Counted from the stretch's first letter, positions 18,758 through 28,552 are shown. The stretch: 64,000 nucleotides of DNA from Chitinophaga niabensis (GCF_039545795.1 NZ_CP154260.1:7011001-7075000); one strand, 5' to 3'. Program-made: numbers and translations. The notes: a model not told the origin generated them from the letters alone.

Positions 18758-19912
18758 ATGTTGCGAGAACGAATGCAATACCTGCTGGACAGGTATTTTC
18801 AAGGTATCTGTACAGAAGAGGAGAAACAGGAACTGGCGCGCGGGATCAATGACTTAAAAGATGATGAGCTGTTAAAACAGCTGGTTGGGAATTCATGGGA
18901 ACGGTTCCAGCCAACAGACACCATGCCTGCTGCTGTATCCGAACGGATCCAGGCGGCAGTATTGCCCGTGGAGGGAAAAGTAAGACCTATCTGGTCCAGG
19001 AAATGGATGGCGGCTGCGGCATCCTTATTGGTGATCGTGAGCGCAGGTTTGTTCTTTATTAAAAAGCCCGGCCAGCTTCAGCAAAAAACCCGGATGGCAG
19101 AACATACCAGATATAAAAACGAAGTGCCGGCTGGTGGGAATAAAGCTATGCTCATATTGGGAGACGGTACTGTTATTGAACTGGACAGCGCTGCCAATGG
19201 GCTGCTAACGCAACAGGGAAATGCCCGGATCGTCAAATTGCCGAATGGGCAACTGGCTTATGAAATGAATGAAAGTGGTTCCGGAGAGGTGATGTTCAAT
19301 ACCATGCGTACACCGCGTGGGGGAGAATACCGGTTGCAATTGCCGGATGGCTCAAAAGTATGGTTGAACGCAGCCTCTTCTATCACCTACCCTAATATAT
19401 TCACAGGAGATACCCGGTCTGTAGAGATCACCGGGGAGGCCTATTTTGAAGTGGCGAAGGATGCTGCCAGGCCTTTTAAAGTACAGGCCGGCAACATGAA
19501 AGTAGAGGTACTGGGCACACATTTTAATATCAATGCCTATCCCGGAGAACCGGTTATCAAAACCACGCTGCTGGAAGGGGCTGTGCGGATACAGGATGCC
19601 GTTCTGAAACCAGGGCAGCAGGCCAGCCTGGCTACCAATGGTCAATTCCGGTTAGAGGATGATGTGGAAACAGATGAAGTGATGGCCTGGAAGAATGGGT
19701 TTTTCCAGTTCAATGATGCAGATATGCCTACCGTGATGCGGCAGCTTGAAAACTGGTACGATATCACTGTGGCCTATGAGGGCCGTGTGCCGCAAAGGAG
19801 CTTTGGTGGTGCTATCCAGCGTTCTTTACCCTTATCCAAGGTGTTGGACATCCTGGAGGAAAATAATGTACGTTTTAAAATAGAAGGAAGAAATATAACC
19901 GTTATGAAATAG
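18758..19912 (+). CDS. FecR-family anti-sigma factor (locus 2)
   Basis: 384 residues. Cytoplasmic N-terminal helices (YLLDRYFQGICTEEEKQELA), membrane helix (MAAAASLLVIVSAGLFF), then the periplasmic part with the same inserted segment as locus 1 (AGGNKAMLILGDG), the FecR core (YRLQLPDGSKVWLNAASS, VEVLGTHFNINAYPGE) and a C-terminal DUF4974 domain ending IEGRNITVMK. It passes the signal from the SusC STN domain to the sigma factor. The 108 bases between its stop and the SusC start hold a minus-strand terminator-like hairpin (19921-19953). Confidence 0.95.
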   Translation: MLRERMQYLLDRYFQGICTEEEKQELARGINDLKDDELLKQLVGNSWERFQPTDTMPAAVSERIQAAVLPVEGKVRPIWSRKWMAAAASLLVIVSAGLFFIKKPGQLQQKTRMAEHTRYKNEVPAGGNKAMLILGDGTVIELDSAANGLLTQQGNARIVKLPNGQLAYEMNESGSGEVMFNTMRTPRGGEYRLQLPDGSKVWLNAASSITYPNIFTGDTRSVEITGEAYFEVAKDAARPFKVQAGNMKVEVLGTHFNINAYPGEPVIKTTLLEGAVRIQDAVLKPGQQASLATNGQFRLEDDVETDEVMAWKNGFFQFNDADMPTVMRQLENWYDITVAYEGRVPQRSFGGAIQRSLPLSKVLDILEENNVRFKIEGRNITVMK

Positions 19913-19920
19913 GTCAGCTG

Positions 19921-19953
19921 AAAAAAAGCCAGAAATGCGGGAACATCTCTGGC
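19921..19953 (-). terminator. Minus-strand intrinsic terminator-like hairpin in the FecR-SusC gap (locus 2)
   Basis: Stem arms 19928-19937 and 19944-19953 (ten positions with one A-C mismatch) around the loop CGGGAA. On the minus strand it is followed directly by seven T (complement of A 19921-19927), the layout of a Rho-independent terminator. On the plus strand no T run follows. Locus 4 has the same structure at 51007-51040 with a different lower stem but the same core. Either an antisense transcript ends here or the plus-strand RNA folds here. Confidence 0.55.
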
Positions 19954-20007
19954 AGACGCTCAGTTGATAAAAAACAATCGACCAGGACTGCCTGATTATT
20001 CAACCAA
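19921..20007 (-). ncRNA. Candidate cis-antisense sRNA covering the SusC leader (locus 2)
   Basis: Predicted only. A minus-strand TAnnTTTG box (TACATTTG, complement of 20014-20021) lies about 7 bases before a proposed start near 20007, and the terminator-like hairpin with a T run ends near 19921, giving about 87 nt. It would be complementary to almost the whole FecR-SusC gap and stop just short of FecR. Bacteroides PULs with sigma/anti-sigma control carry antisense sRNAs of the DonS type in the same place. No good -33 box at the expected spacing is seen. Confidence 0.35.
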
Positions 20008-20013
20008 ACAATG

Positions 20014-20021
20014 CAAATGTA
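20014..20021 (-). promoter_or_regulatory. Minus-strand TAnnTTTG box at the SusC start (locus 2)
   Basis: The plus-strand bases CAAATGTA read TACATTTG on the minus strand, a full match to the Bacteroidota -7 consensus. The last A is the first base of the SusC ATG at 20021. Locus 4 has CAAAGTTA in exactly the same register with its ATG. The -33 element is unclear: a TTG lies 25 bases away, longer than usual. Confidence 0.35.
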
Positions 20022-23000
20022 TGCAATTAAAATTTATTGCTGTTTGCAAGCGGATAGCGCTTGCTGTACAATTCCACACCGGTGATCCGGATATCGGATG
20101 CCGGATTCGTTGCTCAACCAAAATTCTGTTAGCGATGAAGTTAACAACACTGCTTCTAACCGTAATATGCCTGAATGTAAGTGCCACTGCAGTATCACAG
20201 ACTGTGAGTTTCTCCGGTAAGAATGCTAAACTGAAAACGGTCTTTTCTGCTATCAGAAAGCAGACAGGGTATGTAGTATTTTATGATAACAACCTTATCA
20301 AAAGCGCACAACCGGTTACGATAGCCATGGACCACGTGTCCATAGAAACACTGCTGTCGGCCACGCTGAAAGGTCAGGGCCTCAGCTTTTCCATAACAGA
20401 TAAAACCATCTCCATCAGGAAACAGCCGGAGCCACTACCTGTTCAGCCTCCGGCAGAACCTCCACCGGCAGCTGTTTCAGGGCGGGTAACGGATGATAAA
20501 GGGATACCGCTCCCTGGTGTAACCATTCTTGTGAAAGGTACGCAGACGGGAACAACAACGGATGAAAAAGGAGAGTTTAAGTTTGCACATGTAGATGATC
20601 GTGCCACACTTGTTTTTACCTATATAGGCTTTGAAAAGCAGGAGATTAGCCTGGAAGGGAAGCGCAGTCTGCAGGTGAAACTTACCCTGGCAGATAATAC
20701 TGCGCTTGAAGCGATTGTAGTGGTAGGATATGGTGCTATGAAGAAAAGTGACCTTACAGGTGCAGTTTCTGCCGTACAGGGAGAAGATATCACTGCACGT
20801 AAAACCACGCAACTGTCCCAGGCGCTGCAAGGTTCCATGCCCGGTGTGATGGTAACGCGTGATAACAATGCGCCCGGAGCAACAGCAAGGATCAGGGTGA
20901 GGGGGATCACTACCATTTCAGGTGCAGGAGCTGATCCATTGATCATCCTGGATGGTGTACCGGTGGATGATATCAACTCCATTAACCCTAACGATGTAGA
21001 AAGTGTTTCTGTACTGAAAGATGCAGCTTCTGCTTCCATCTATGGTTCCCGCGCTGCGGCAGGAGTAATTGTGGTTACCTCCAAAAGGTCCAAGGGAAAC
21101 GCCATGAGCATGGATTATGCATTTGAATATGGCATTGAAAAACCTACAAAACTTCCGGGTTATGTTGATGTGGTAAGGTACATGCAGATGACGAATGAAT
21201 TGCGTTGGAATGATAATGGAAACAATGCCAATGAATATCCCACTTACCCCAAAGCTACAGTTGATAATTACCTGAACCTTCATGCACAGAACCCTGATGA
21301 ATATCCTAATACAGACTGGCGGGGAATGATACTGCATAACAGTGCACCAAGGCAAAGCCATATCCTCAGTATCAGCGGGGCCGGGAAAGCCGTTCGGTCG
21401 AGGGTTTCACTGGGTTATGATAAAACAGATGCATTGTATGATAACCGTACCTACGAAAGGCTTACGGCAAGGATCAACAATGATATCACTATCAATAAAT
21501 ACCTTTCTTCCAGCGTGGATATTAATTTCCGCCGTTCTATCGTGAAGCAGCCTGTTACAGACCCTATGTATAAAATGGGGATCGTTCCGCCGCTATATGC
21601 AGCCATGTGGTCAGACGGACGTGTAGGTGCCGGTAAGGATGGCGCAAATATCTACGCGCTGATGAAATATGGTGGTTTCAGAGATGAATGGTATAACCAG
21701 ATAGGAGGTCGTGTTAGTGTAGATCTTACCCCGATTGAAGGATTGAAATTTTCTGCTATTGTGTCTCCTTTCCTGAATTACAATAAGAAGAAATTGTTCA
21801 ACAGGAAGATCCCTTATACTTCCTTTAATAATCCCAATTCCATCTCAGGTTATATAGAGGGGGCTACAGAAACTAAGTTAACAGAGAACAGAGACGACAG
21901 CTACCGGTATACCATGCAGTTCCTTGCTAATTATTCCAAACAGTTGGGCAAGCACAATATCAATCTGCTGGCAGGTTATGAGTACTTCCATGCTTTTAAT
22001 GAAGACCTGATGGCCTACCGTGGCCAGTATATCTTAGGTTCTTATCCTTACCTGAACCTGGGTCCGCTGGAATTCCGGGATAACACAGGTACCGCTTCTG
22101 AAAATGCATATCGTTCCTGGTTTGGAAGGATCATGTATAACTACAAAGATAAATACTTGTTACAGGCCAATATCCGTTACGATGCTTCTTCCCGTTTTGC
22201 ACGTGGTTACCGCTGGGGGGCTTTCCCTTCTGTTTCCGCAGGATGGGTAATGTCCCAGGAGCCTTTCATGCAAAGCACTTCCAATTGGCTGTCCTTCCTG
22301 AAAGTACGTGCTTCATGGGGATCGCTGGGTAATGAAAGGATCGGTAATAATTATCCTTACCAGGCTATCCTTTCCTTCGAAAACAATTCTCTCTTTTACA
22401 GAGGCAATACGGTTACTTCTGCGCAGTCAGCAGCACAATGGCAATATGCCATCCGTGATATTTCCTGGGAAACCACGCAGTCTTACGATCTTGGTCTGGA
22501 TGTTAATTTCTTCGATAACAGGCTCCGCTTTACTGGTGATTATTTCAAAAAGACAACCAGGGATATGTTGCTTGAACTTGAAATTCCTGATTTCATAGGA
22601 TTTGACAACCCTGATCAGAACACGGGTAAAATGTATACAACAGGTTGGGAATTACAGCTGGGATGGAATGATAAACTGGGCGATTTTACCTACAGTGCCA
22701 CCGTTAACGTATCTGACTTCCGGTCAAAAATGGGAGATCTTGGCGGCACAGAATTCATTGGTGACCAGATTAAGGTATATGGCAGTGAATTCGATGAATG
22801 GTATGGATATATATCTGATGGTTTGTATCAGACACAGGATGAAGTGGATAAATCTGCCAAACTGAATGCCAATGTTAAACCAGGAGATATACGCTATCGT
22901 GATATCAGTGGTCCTGCTGGTGTGCCGGATGGGAAAATATCTCCGGAATATGACCGTGTGTTATTAGGTGGTTCTTTACCGCGTTACATGTATGGCGCCA

Positions 23001-23464
23001 ATTTACAGGGCGGATATAAGAACTGGACCCTGGGTGTGGTGCTGCAGGGAGTGGGGCATCAGAATTCAAGACTAACATCAGATATCGTTCGGCCTTTGCA
23101 GGAGAACTATGGAGCGTTCCCTGCTATCCTGGATGGCAACAGCTGGAGTAAATACAATACTGCGGAGCAGAATTTACAGGTAAAATATCCCCGTTATTCC
23201 AATACTTCCGCAGGTAATAATTACACCATGTCTGATTACTGGCTTATGAACGGTGGTTATTTCCGTCTGAAGAATATTAACCTGAGTTATTCGGTTCCAC
23301 GCTGGCTGACGGAGAAAGCACATTTGCAGGATGTACGGGTGTATGGTGCTGTTTCAGACCTTTTCTCTATACATAATTATCCAAAAGGCTGGGACCCGGA
23401 ATCAAGCAGACTGGGTTATCCTATCACTGTATCTTATGTAGTTGGTGCATCCGTTAAGTTTTAA
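20021..23464 (+). CDS. SusC/RagA-family TonB-dependent transporter with STN domain (locus 2)
   Basis: About 1147 residues from ATG 20021. Other in-frame ATGs are 19964 (just after the hairpin) and 20135, which starts at the signal MKLTTLLLTVICLNVSATAVSQ. Order: signal, STN domain (IRKQTGYVVFYDNN to KTISIRK), a Pro-rich linker, carboxypeptidase-like domain (VSGRVTDDKGIPLPGVTI), VVVGYGAMKKSDLTGAV, plug ending SVLKDAASASIYGSRAAAG, and a long barrel ending VGASVKF. Should import the ligand that induces locus 2 and signal through FecR. SusD starts 12 bases downstream. Confidence 0.95.
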   Translation: MQLKFIAVCKRIALAVQFHTGDPDIGCRIRCSTKILLAMKLTTLLLTVICLNVSATAVSQTVSFSGKNAKLKTVFSAIRKQTGYVVFYDNNLIKSAQPVTIAMDHVSIETLLSATLKGQGLSFSITDKTISIRKQPEPLPVQPPAEPPPAAVSGRVTDDKGIPLPGVTILVKGTQTGTTTDEKGEFKFAHVDDRATLVFTYIGFEKQEISLEGKRSLQVKLTLADNTALEAIVVVGYGAMKKSDLTGAVSAVQGEDITARKTTQLSQALQGSMPGVMVTRDNNAPGATARIRVRGITTISGAGADPLIILDGVPVDDINSINPNDVESVSVLKDAASASIYGSRAAAGVIVVTSKRSKGNAMSMDYAFEYGIEKPTKLPGYVDVVRYMQMTNELRWNDNGNNANEYPTYPKATVDNYLNLHAQNPDEYPNTDWRGMILHNSAPRQSHILSISGAGKAVRSRVSLGYDKTDALYDNRTYERLTARINNDITINKYLSSSVDINFRRSIVKQPVTDPMYKMGIVPPLYAAMWSDGRVGAGKDGANIYALMKYGGFRDEWYNQIGGRVSVDLTPIEGLKFSAIVSPFLNYNKKKLFNRKIPYTSFNNPNSISGYIEGATETKLTENRDDSYRYTMQFLANYSKQLGKHNINLLAGYEYFHAFNEDLMAYRGQYILGSYPYLNLGPLEFRDNTGTASENAYRSWFGRIMYNYKDKYLLQANIRYDASSRFARGYRWGAFPSVSAGWVMSQEPFMQSTSNWLSFLKVRASWGSLGNERIGNNYPYQAILSFENNSLFYRGNTVTSAQSAAQWQYAIRDISWETTQSYDLGLDVNFFDNRLRFTGDYFKKTTRDMLLELEIPDFIGFDNPDQNTGKMYTTGWELQLGWNDKLGDFTYSATVNVSDFRSKMGDLGGTEFIGDQIKVYGSEFDEWYGYISDGLYQTQDEVDKSAKLNANVKPGDIRYRDISGPAGVPDGKISPEYDRVLLGGSLPRYMYGANLQGGYKNWTLGVVLQGVGHQNSRLTSDIVRPLQENYGAFPAILDGNSWSKYNTAEQNLQVKYPRYSNTSAGNNYTMSDYWLMNGGYFRLKNINLSYSVPRWLTEKAHLQDVRVYGAVSDLFSIHNYPKGWDPESSRLGYPITVSYVVGASVKF

Positions 23465-23475
23465 AAAGTACTATT

Positions 23476-25164
23476 ATGAAACGCAACATATTAATGGCCG
23501 GTATCGGCATCATTTTTATCACTTCCTGCGGCAGCCTGGACCTGAATCCATTATCAGACGGATCGGGTGAAACATGGAATTCTACGCCGGAGGAAATTGA
23601 TATGTCCCTCAATGGATTGTATAAGGACGCATTCTGGATGCTGGACAGTGATGAGTGGACGGACGATTTCCTTTACCGTGATGCCACCACACCTATCACA
23701 GGTGCTACTATCAATGGTGAAACGGACTTTGTGAAAAGCTGGTGGACGAATTCCTATAAAGCGATTGCAAGGGCCAATAACGTAATAATAAGTGTGGGCA
23801 GGGCTGCAAAAAATTTATCGCAGGCACAGATCAGCCGTTATTCCGGGGAAGCCCGTTTTGTACGTGCCTGTCAATATTCACGCCTGCTCTCTCACTATGG
23901 GAATATTGTATACACGGAATCCGCACTGGATATAGAACAGGCGCTGAGTCTGAAACAAACAGATGCGGCTACCGTACTAAAAAACATCTATGCAGATTTT
24001 GATTCCGCCGCATTGTACTTACCAAAAACATATGGCGCAGCAGATCTGAAACGTGCTACCTCTGGCGCTGCATTGGCCATGAAAGCCCGCATTGCCTTAC
24101 ACATGGGCGATCTGGCTACAGCCCGTGATGCTGCAAAGGCCTGTATGGACCAGAATGTTTATAAGCTGCATACTGATTTTGGGAACTTATTCCTGTCTAA
24201 AACAAAGAATTCAATCGAAACTATTTTTGGCCTGCCAAGATCGGTAGCATTGAAAGTTACATTAGGGGATTGCCAGAATTTTGTACCCAGGAATGCCGGT
24301 GGTTGGGGAGCTAAAAACCCTTCCTGGGATCTGCTTTGCGCATTCCTTTGTAAAGATGGATTGCCAATAGATGAATCGCCGCTCTACGATCCGCGTAAAC
24401 CTTTTCTGAACCGTGATCCCCGCTGCGCTGCTACTATCATAGAATTTCAAACTTCTCATCTCGGCTATACCTATCAGCCGCACCCGGATACATTAAAAGT
24501 ATGGAAGGATGCAGATCAGAAGTATGTGGAGAACAAAGATACCCGGTCCATCGCCATCTTTGCTTCTTTCAACGGATTGAACTGGAAAAAAGGAATTGAT
24601 GGAGACTGGCTGTTGAATTCATGGCAGACAGAGCCGGATAAGATCATCATCCGTTATGCAGATATATTGCTGATGTATGCAGAAGCAAAGATTGAATTGA
24701 ATGAAATAGACCAGTCCGTAAGAGATGCCATCAATATGGTGCGTGCGAGGGCATATGGTGTAGCATATACTAATACTGCCGCATATCCCGCTGTAACATC
24801 CAATGACCAGGCTGTGCTGCGCAAAGCCCTGCGGAATGAAAGACGCATGGAGTTTGCAAGGGAAGGTATCCGCTATATGGATATCATCCGCTGGAAAATA
24901 GCAGACAAAGTATTGAACATGCCAAACTATGGCATGCTGGACCCTGCAGATCTCCGTACAAAAGTAGTGCAGCCCGGATTGTGGTTCTTCCCGCAAACTG
25001 CCCCGGTGGATGAAGATGGCGTGGCAGATCTCTCCGCTATGTATAATGCCGGTTATATTAAGGTGGTGGCTGTGCGGAAATTTGATGCTACACGCCAATA
25101 CCTCTGGCCGATACCAAGTACAGAAGTATTGATCAGCCATCTTACACAAAATCCTAACTATTAA
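23476..25164 (+). CDS. SusD/RagB-family lipoprotein (locus 2)
   Basis: 562 residues. Lipobox ITSC, then GSLDLNPLSDG; helical TPR-like core with the GEARFVRACQYSRLL segment; C-terminal block LRNERRMEFAREGIRYMDIIRW, LWPIPSTEV and QNPNY. It forms the surface lid of the SusC transporter before it. The next gene starts within five bases of its stop. Confidence 0.95.
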   Translation: MKRNILMAGIGIIFITSCGSLDLNPLSDGSGETWNSTPEEIDMSLNGLYKDAFWMLDSDEWTDDFLYRDATTPITGATINGETDFVKSWWTNSYKAIARANNVIISVGRAAKNLSQAQISRYSGEARFVRACQYSRLLSHYGNIVYTESALDIEQALSLKQTDAATVLKNIYADFDSAALYLPKTYGAADLKRATSGAALAMKARIALHMGDLATARDAAKACMDQNVYKLHTDFGNLFLSKTKNSIETIFGLPRSVALKVTLGDCQNFVPRNAGGWGAKNPSWDLLCAFLCKDGLPIDESPLYDPRKPFLNRDPRCAATIIEFQTSHLGYTYQPHPDTLKVWKDADQKYVENKDTRSIAIFASFNGLNWKKGIDGDWLLNSWQTEPDKIIIRYADILLMYAEAKIELNEIDQSVRDAINMVRARAYGVAYTNTAAYPAVTSNDQAVLRKALRNERRMEFAREGIRYMDIIRWKIADKVLNMPNYGMLDPADLRTKVVQPGLWFFPQTAPVDEDGVADLSAMYNAGYIKVVAVRKFDATRQYLWPIPSTEVLISHLTQNPNY

Positions 25165-25165
25165 G

Positions 25166-27559
25166 ATGATGAGAAAAGGAATCAACGGTCTATTGATAGG
25201 TTTATGTTTTGCGGCAGGCCCACTGAAAGCGCAACGTGCTTTCAGTGGGGTCTACCCGCACCTGGCTATGTATAATAAAGAAGGAGAATGCGGTACCGGT
25301 GCAGTGGTACCCTGGGCTGGTAATTTATGGGTGATAACGTATGGGCCGCATCTGCCCAAAGGGTCCTCTGACAAGTTGTATGAAATATCACCTGCATTGA
25401 AACAAACAGTCCGGGAGGAGAGTATTGGCGGCACACCTGCCAACAGGATGATCCATAAAGAAAGTAACCAGCTGTTCATCGGGCCATATGCTATTGACGG
25501 CAAAGGTGGTGTAAGAGTAATCCCCTATACGGCCATGGCAGGCCGTCATACAGGTAATGCACGTCATCTGCAGGACCCGGCAGGTAAGATATATTATGGC
25601 ACTATGGAAGAAGGGTTTTATGAGGTGGATGTAAAAACGCTGCAGCCGGTGATGATATCAGAAGATGGAAATACTAGGAAGAACAGCGACCTGTTACCCG
25701 GTGCACATGGCAAAGGATTGTATTCCGGGCAGGGTGTGATGATCTATTCCAACAATGGAGAACAGGGACCGAAAGCTTTGACAGATTTTGATATTGAATC
25801 AGGTTCTTTGTCTGAATGGGACGGAAAGAACTGGAAAGTAGTCCGCCGCAACCAGTTTGTGGAAGTGACCGGCCCGGGAGGTATCAACGGTAATGCACAT
25901 CCTGCAACAGATCCCATCTGGGCTACCGGCTGGGATTATAAATCCGTATTACTGGGCGTGCGTGATGCAGGGAAATGGCATTTTTACAGATTGCCCAAAG
26001 CCAGTCATAGTTATGATGGTGCACATGGATGGAATACAGAATGGCCAAGGATACGAGACATTGGTACGGCACAAAAGCCGGATTACCTGATGACCATGCA
26101 TGGTATGTTCTGGCGTTTCCCCGGGAATTTTTCCGCTGCTAATACAGCCGGTATTCGTCCGCGTTCTGCTTATCTGAAAGTGATCGGTGATTATACCCGC
26201 TGGAATGAGCAATTGGTTTTTGGTTGTGATGATTCTGCGCAGAAAGAATTTCTGAATAAACGTAAAGCGAAAGGAAGTATTGAAGGGCCGGGTGAGTCCA
26301 ATTCCAATCTCTGGTTCACGTCCTTTAACCTGCCTGATCAATTGGGGCCCACTACGGCTGAAGGAGCTGTTTGGATAAAGGAAGATGTAAAGGCAAATGA
26401 ACCTTCTGATCCTTTCCTCTTTGCAGGCTGGAAACATCGTTCCGCATGGGTGCAGAACAATGGGAAGGCTCCCACAACATTTACCTTTGAAACCGATAAT
26501 GGGAATGGACATTGGGTTAAAATTAAAACCCAAACGATTATCTTAGCCCCGGGAGGTGCAACTTCTATATTGTTTCCGGTAACCACACCGGGAGAGTGGA
26601 TCCGCGTTAGAACGAACAATGCTACCAATGTTACCCTGCAGTTCTGTTATGCTGCAGATGATGCACGCAGTACAAAGCCAGCAACAATATTCAATGGCCT
26701 CAGTAAAGTAACAGGAGCGCCAGCTTCAGAAGGTTTGTTGTATGCGTTGGGAGATGATCGCCGCACATTGGGGCTTAGCACAGCTCATGGATATTATGAA
26801 CTGGATGAAAAAATGGCGCTGGTAAAAAAGGAAGATGTAACTACTGATCAGTTTATCAAAAGCAAGTTTGCCATTCCTGAACAGCCGGTTATCATAGATG
26901 AAGCATCAGTACTGGTAGTTGATGATAAAGGCCGCCGCTGGCGTTTGCCATTGGGCAACGATGCGTTCACAGGAACCAGCCTGCGTGTTTGCAGGGAGGT
27001 AGCTACTGAACGTGACCTGTTCGACTGTCATGGCACCTTTTATGAGTTGCCGGCAGAGAATGCAGATGGATATGCCAAGATCAGGCCTATATCCTCCCAT
27101 TCTTTCCGGATCAAGGATTATGCTTCTTACAGAGGTTTGCTGATCCTCACCGGAGTTGAGGGGCAGGTGAAAGGAAATGATCATCTTATCTATTCCAGTG
27201 ATGGAAAGGCCGCAGTATGGGCCGGAGTAATAGATGATCTGTGGAAAATGGGTAAACCGGTAGGGCATGGCGGTCCCTGGAAGAACACCGATGTAAAGAG
27301 TGGAGTGGCTTCTGATCCCTACCTGATCGGATTTTATGACGACCGCAGTTTGAAATTATCGCATACCGCAAAACAGGCTGTTGTATTTAAGATTGAAGCA
27401 GACCCTGTTGGTACCGGTCAATGGATGAAATATAAAGAAGTGACGGTGGCTCCGGGTGAAACATATATCCATCATTTCCCCGCAGGTGTTCAGGCTCGCT
27501 GGATCAGGTTCAGCAGTAACAGCGATTGCAAAGCAACTGCTTTGCTGGAATATAAATAG
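25166..27559 (+). CDS. Large secreted protein with duplicated propeller-plus-sandwich layout, unknown function
   Basis: 797 residues, signal peptide ending GPLKAQ. I cannot name the family. The first part (about 25-400) has repeated short beta-strand blocks with GKIYYGTMEEGFYEV-like patterns, suggesting a beta-propeller. A sandwich-like module at about 401-500 (EDVKANEPSDPFLFAGW, then HWVKIKTQTIILAPGG, GEWIRVRTNN) is clearly repeated at the C-terminus (TDVKSGVASDPYLIGFY, QWMKYKEVTVAPGE, RWIRFSSNSD). So the protein is two propeller-like halves, each capped by the same module. Its position after SusD and before the flavin genes suggests ligand binding or a novel enzyme in the same pathway. Confidence 0.6.
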   Translation: MMRKGINGLLIGLCFAAGPLKAQRAFSGVYPHLAMYNKEGECGTGAVVPWAGNLWVITYGPHLPKGSSDKLYEISPALKQTVREESIGGTPANRMIHKESNQLFIGPYAIDGKGGVRVIPYTAMAGRHTGNARHLQDPAGKIYYGTMEEGFYEVDVKTLQPVMISEDGNTRKNSDLLPGAHGKGLYSGQGVMIYSNNGEQGPKALTDFDIESGSLSEWDGKNWKVVRRNQFVEVTGPGGINGNAHPATDPIWATGWDYKSVLLGVRDAGKWHFYRLPKASHSYDGAHGWNTEWPRIRDIGTAQKPDYLMTMHGMFWRFPGNFSAANTAGIRPRSAYLKVIGDYTRWNEQLVFGCDDSAQKEFLNKRKAKGSIEGPGESNSNLWFTSFNLPDQLGPTTAEGAVWIKEDVKANEPSDPFLFAGWKHRSAWVQNNGKAPTTFTFETDNGNGHWVKIKTQTIILAPGGATSILFPVTTPGEWIRVRTNNATNVTLQFCYAADDARSTKPATIFNGLSKVTGAPASEGLLYALGDDRRTLGLSTAHGYYELDEKMALVKKEDVTTDQFIKSKFAIPEQPVIIDEASVLVVDDKGRRWRLPLGNDAFTGTSLRVCREVATERDLFDCHGTFYELPAENADGYAKIRPISSHSFRIKDYASYRGLLILTGVEGQVKGNDHLIYSSDGKAAVWAGVIDDLWKMGKPVGHGGPWKNTDVKSGVASDPYLIGFYDDRSLKLSHTAKQAVVFKIEADPVGTGQWMKYKEVTVAPGETYIHHFPAGVQARWIRFSSNSDCKATALLEYK

Positions 27560-27560
27560 T

Positions 27561-28523
27561 ATGCAGAGAATTCTTACAGGCATCTTATTGTTCTTATGCA
27601 GTTTTGCCCATGGGCAGACTGAACGTGTGTACCTCACAGCGGAAAAGGATACTTTAAAACTCGCATTGGATAATAACGGCAGGCCCCTGTATTACTTCCG
27701 GAATATTTATACGCCGGTATGTAATACAGGGGAATGCAAACCTGTATATATCAATTTTTACTGGGACCTGTTAGGCAACTATACCCGCTTTACCATGCCA
27801 GCCAATGAAGTGTTGACCAAAACAGATCACCGGGAATTCCAGGAGAAGGACTATGCCAAATTGCAGGAGATCATTGCAAAGGAAACATCCATCTTCTCAG
27901 AACTAAAAATGGAAGACCTGGTGGTAAAAGGCACAGAGAAGATCTCAGATTCCGTAGATATGAAAACTGGTGCTACGCTCAAAACAATTAAGAATGAAGT
28001 GATAGAAGGCGCAGTTTTTACCTGTTATACACTCTGGCATCTTGCACATGGAAAGATCACAAAAGAGATCTCCGGCATCACGGAAAAATTAACGGACAGC
28101 ACCTTACTGCATAACTTCCTGCAAAGTAACAATCACCATTACCAGTACTGGGCAATGGATAAAGTGATTGATGCCGCAGGGCATGTTACAGCATCTTATG
28201 AAGATGATATAACCCGGATCATTGAAGGCAATAATATTTTCACGGCGAAGTATGCCTTACAAAAGGCAGATGCTGATTTCTTTTCGGATAGACAGCTATG
28301 GCTTTTGGAAACAGCTAATAAAGCATTATACCCTTTGCAAATGGCTATCTATAAAAGGATGGCAACACTGGTGCTTACTGATAAGGTAGCACTTAAAGTG
28401 GCACAATCACTTACGGGTAACCAGGAACAGGTGAAGAGCAAACTGGCTATCCTGGCTGCACAGCCCAAATTGTCGCAGGCTGTAAAAGCTCAGCTGGGGC
28501 CTTATGCAAAGGACATTCAATAA
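27561..28523 (+). CDS. Exported protein with an ApbE-type FMN-attachment motif
   Basis: 320 residues from ATG 27561, with signal peptide MQRILTGILLFLCSFAHGQ. It contains DMKTGAT (Asp133-Thr139), a full match to the flavinylation consensus Dxx[S/T]GAT recognised by ApbE, which links FMN to the last Thr. ApbE itself is encoded two genes downstream. The N-terminal half also holds a Cys pair (CNTGEC, Cys54/Cys59) and NFYWDLLGNY; the C-terminal half is helical, perhaps HEAT-like. I do not know a named family. Likely role: periplasmic FMN electron carrier for the FAD oxidoreductase encoded next. One motif means one FMN. Confidence 0.65.
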   Translation: MQRILTGILLFLCSFAHGQTERVYLTAEKDTLKLALDNNGRPLYYFRNIYTPVCNTGECKPVYINFYWDLLGNYTRFTMPANEVLTKTDHREFQEKDYAKLQEIIAKETSIFSELKMEDLVVKGTEKISDSVDMKTGATLKTIKNEVIEGAVFTCYTLWHLAHGKITKEISGITEKLTDSTLLHNFLQSNNHHYQYWAMDKVIDAAGHVTASYEDDITRIIEGNNIFTAKYALQKADADFFSDRQLWLLETANKALYPLQMAIYKRMATLVLTDKVALKVAQSLTGNQEQVKSKLAILAAQPKLSQAVKAQLGPYAKDIQ

Positions 28524-28552
28524 ATGGACCATAAAGAAACATTCAAACTGAA

